Assembly: GCA_021779635.1 (NCBI GenBank)
Contig: JAJYAH010000249.1
Span: 1-8,796, forward strand
Reading direction: 5' to 3'
DNA: 8,796 nucleotides
Origin: Pseudomonadota bacterium
Lineage (GTDB): Bacteria > Pseudomonadota > Alphaproteobacteria > Rhizobiales > Xanthobacteraceae
Positions 7,225-8,796 of this stretch are shown here, in pieces (the stretch's first letter is position 1; each line of letters begins with the position of its first letter). The notes under the pieces were generated by a model. The model had not been told where the DNA came from, searched no databases, and worked only from the letters and a program-made list of their open reading frames with translations. Made by a program: the position numbers and the translations under genes.

Positions 7225-7235
7225 TTTGTAAACCG
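7225..7235 (+). promoter_or_regulatory. Operator-like site, copy 3, on the CBASS side
   Basis: Reads TTTGTAAACCG, with core TTGTAAAC at 7226-7233. It is 73 bp from copy 2 centre to centre, close to seven helical turns, and about 80 bp before the chosen CD-NTase start. I could not identify a convincing -35/-10 pair for the CBASS genes. This placement would suit repression of a promoter in the 7170-7240 region. Just before it lies an odd palindrome AGAAA-T-TTTCT (7211-7221). Confidence 0.45.
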
Positions 7236-7252
7236 GATGGCGAAGCGGCGCG

Positions 7253-7270
7253 GGACTGGATCGCCAGTCC
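7253..7270 (+). promoter_or_regulatory. 7-bp perfect hairpin in the CBASS leader
   Basis: GGACTGG (7253-7259), loop ATCG, CCAGTCC (7264-7270). It lies between operator copy 3 and the ribosome binding site of the CD-NTase gene. It could be an RNA leader structure or a second, unrelated operator. No T-run follows, so it is not a simple terminator. Confidence 0.35.
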
Positions 7271-7314
7271 AGGACGGACAATGGGACAGGCGCCGAGCGA
7301 GAAAGGTCGGGACG

Positions 7315-8259
7315 ATGGCGTTGAATAATACGCAGTTGTGCTACTACGACAGCAATGTCCTGCGCCTACCGTCGGACAAGCGGAAAGAATATCACGAACA
7401 GGTGGATCGCCTGATCGTCGAACTGTGCAAGAGCGTCCGCGACAAGACCGAAATCAAGATCACCAAGGTGGTAAAGGCAGGTTCGTTCGCGAAATATACC
7501 ATCCTGCGCAAAACCAGCGTCGATCCGGTCGATGTCGATGTTGTGTTCTACATTTCCGGCCGCGATGCGGACAAGGAAACTCTCGATAGCCTCAACAACA
7601 CCATCTATGACCTGCTGATCAAGCAATATCCAAGCAAGTCGGTCGAAGATTTTGAGATACAGCGCAAGGCGGCGACCGTCACCTTCGTCGGAACGGGCCT
7701 CAGCGTTGACATCGTGCCGGTGATCGAGGATGCGAACCGCCCCGGCTATGGCTGGCAGTTCGACATCCATGATGGTTCGAAGATCCAGACCTGCGCGCCG
7801 TGCCAGATCAAATTTGTTCGGGACCGCAAGAAACAGGACGGCGACTTCCGCACGCTGGTGCGCATAGCCAAGAAATGGCGCAATCAGGCGGAGATCAAGC
7901 CGCTCAAATCCTTCGCCATTGAACTGATCATGGCCCATATTCTCGCGACGCAGGGCAGTTCTGGAAGCATCGAGCAGCGGTTCCGAAATTTCCTTCTCTA
8001 CATCGCCCAGTCCGGTCTCAAGGATGAGATCAGCTTCCCCGAGAATGCGGCGCCGTTCGCGACCTTCTCCGACCCGGTAGTCATTCTCGACCCAGTCTAC
8101 AGCCTGAACAACGTGACCAGCCGGATTTCCGAAACCGAGCGAGAGGAAATCATAGCGGCTGCCGAGGCGGCCTGGGAGACGGCCAACTACGCATCAGCAA
8201 AAGACGACAATGAGGTCTGGAAGGAACTCTTCGGCCCTCGCTTTAAGACGGAGGACTGA
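7315..8259 (+). CDS. CBASS CD-NTase (cyclic oligonucleotide synthase)
   Basis: A 314-residue OAS-like nucleotidyltransferase that, in CBASS, makes a cyclic di- or trinucleotide alarm signal from NTPs on phage infection. Motifs: AGSFAKYT with Gly56-Ser57 of the nucleotide-binding turn, VDVDVVFYISG with metal-binding Asp73 and Asp75, and GLSVDIVPVIED with the third Asp132; all three catalytic acids are present. The C-terminal helical domain holds SFAIELIMAHIL and the DPVYSLNNV segment seen in CdnC/CdnD-type enzymes. The HORMA gene next door fits clades C and D, whose characterised E. coli CdnC member makes cyclic tri-adenylate; the product here is not known. I chose ATG 7315, with AAGG eight bases upstream, over the in-frame ATG at 7237, because the 26 extra residues are Arg-rich, have no ribosome binding site and would start right beside operator copy 3. 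An unusual TCAPC pair follows His150. Confidence 0.92.
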   Translation: MALNNTQLCYYDSNVLRLPSDKRKEYHEQVDRLIVELCKSVRDKTEIKITKVVKAGSFAKYTILRKTSVDPVDVDVVFYISGRDADKETLDSLNNTIYDLLIKQYPSKSVEDFEIQRKAATVTFVGTGLSVDIVPVIEDANRPGYGWQFDIHDGSKIQTCAPCQIKFVRDRKKQDGDFRTLVRIAKKWRNQAEIKPLKSFAIELIMAHILATQGSSGSIEQRFRNFLLYIAQSGLKDEISFPENAAPFATFSDPVVILDPVYSLNNVTSRISETEREEIIAAAEAAWETANYASAKDDNEVWKELFGPRFKTED

Positions 8260-8261
8260 GG

Positions 8262-8762
8262 ATGAGCCAAACCAGAACCGCAAGCGCATCGCAGACCTAC
8301 ACGATGGCAGACATCGAGGAGGTCGTCCTCAATGTGAAGGCTGATCTTGTCATGATTGCCGACAGTACCCAGGGCTGGACCGCCGAGAAAGCGCGAGACT
8401 ACGCACACGATGTAGAGGCTCTCGCCAAAGCTGGATACCTCAAATATGTGGACGTTACCTTGTTCAGCAACAGCGTAGAGATGAAGGCCGTCCGGTTCAA
8501 TGTCGACACGGACGCCGGCTCTCTTACGACCAATCGGCCAGGCGGCGTACTTTGGCCAAAGCTCGCCAACCCATATCTCCGCATCATCCTTGGTTACACT
8601 GACGACTACACCAGTGCGGCGCGGGAAACGATGAAGGGTAAACTGAAAATTGGATGGACGCCGACCAACGAAGACGCCAGCCATTCCAGTCTGACGTCGT
8701 CTGGCGGCCGTAACTACGCCAGCAACAGCTACGGTATGCAGCGGAAGGATTGGGCAGCGTGA
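8262..8762 (+). CDS. cap7: CBASS HORMA-domain protein (Cap7)
   Basis: A 166-residue bacterial HORMA protein, recognised from ARDYAHDVEALAKAGYL (44-60), RPGGVLWPKLANPYLRIIL (92-110) and the C-terminal KLKIGWTPT, SSGGR and YGMQRKDW segments, which lie where the mobile 'safety belt' would be. In type III CBASS, a HORMA protein that has bound a closure peptide, thought to come from phage, activates the CD-NTase, and a TRIP13-like AAA+ ATPase resets it. The ATG is two bases after the CD-NTase stop, with GGAGG seven bases upstream, so the genes are co-transcribed. An internal ATG at 8304 is less likely because the Ser/Thr-rich N-terminus resembles family members. Whether this copy binds peptides or only the cyclase cannot be decided from sequence alone. 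Confidence 0.88.
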   Translation: MSQTRTASASQTYTMADIEEVVLNVKADLVMIADSTQGWTAEKARDYAHDVEALAKAGYLKYVDVTLFSNSVEMKAVRFNVDTDAGSLTTNRPGGVLWPKLANPYLRIILGYTDDYTSAARETMKGKLKIGWTPTNEDASHSSLTSSGGRNYASNSYGMQRKDWAA

Positions 8763-8796
8763 GCCAGCCGAGTATTTTTGATAGCGAGACACCTCT
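8759..8796 (+). CDS. Third CBASS operon gene, 5' fragment only
   Basis: A GTG at 8759 overlaps the HORMA stop in a GTGA arrangement and has GGAAGGA nine bases upstream, the usual sign of a tightly coupled operon gene. Only 12 complete codons are in the window (MSQPSIFDSETP). By the order of known type III CBASS loci, it should be the TRIP13-like AAA+ ATPase, a second HORMA protein or the effector. The fragment is too short to choose. Confidence 0.6.
   Translation, partial: MSQPSIFDSETP

Noticed and set aside
7237..7314. Longer start for the CD-NTase at ATG 7237
   Set aside because: The extra 26 residues are Arg-rich and unlike the family, there is no ribosome binding site, and the start abuts operator copy 3; ATG 7315 has AAGG at a good distance.
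7366..7938. 190-codon - strand frame opposite the CD-NTase
   Set aside because: Antisense shadow of a gene with conserved catalytic motifs; no ribosome binding site of its own was evident.
8187..8792. 201-codon - strand frame opposite the HORMA gene
   Set aside because: Antisense shadow of a recognised HORMA protein; its composition does not resemble a known family.

Overview
The window reads as a bacterial defence island, most likely from an alphaproteobacterium. Sphingomonadales or a relative is my guess, from the moderately high GC, the codon use and a GTTGCG-N6-CGCAAC repeat that I associate with that group; this is an inference. No tRNA, rRNA, CRISPR array, transposase or integrase is visible.

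Layout. (1) Positions 2-4616, + strand: the 3' part of a very large, mostly helical protein (its frame is open to the left edge), overlapping by 23 bp a 251-residue partner. The large protein has the look of the C-terminal and sensor part of STAND/AVAST-like ATP-binding defence proteins, but no ATPase or effector domain lies inside the window. (2) 4617-5540: a short open-frame tail, an orphan three-helix membrane protein on the - strand, and about 400 bp of gene-free DNA with a 35-bp repeat pair and strong hairpins. (3) 5541-7101, - strand: a two-gene operon encoding a fused XRE-HTH/ImmA-IrrE metallopeptidase protein and, 4 bp downstream, a PIN-domain nuclease. (4) 7102-7314: a divergent control region with three copies of TTGTAAAC. 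(5) 7315-8796, + strand: the start of a CBASS operon, with a CD-NTase (oligonucleotide cyclase), a bacterial HORMA protein and the first 12 codons of a third gene that overlaps the HORMA stop codon. The TRIP13-like ATPase and effector expected in a HORMA-type (type III) CBASS would lie beyond the right edge.

The most interesting point is the junction of (3), (4) and (5). Some CBASS operons are known to be controlled by a two-protein switch: CapH, an HTH repressor, and CapP, an ImmA/IrrE-like protease that cuts CapH. Here the repressor and protease halves are in one polypeptide, divergent from the CBASS genes, with matching operator-like sites at its own promoter and on the CBASS side. It is also coupled to a PIN nuclease, as in a toxin-antitoxin pair. 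A reasonable model is that one protein both holds a PIN toxin in check and represses CBASS, and that its proteolysis releases both. This is a hypothesis; an ordinary toxin-antitoxin module that merely sits next to CBASS is the main alternative.
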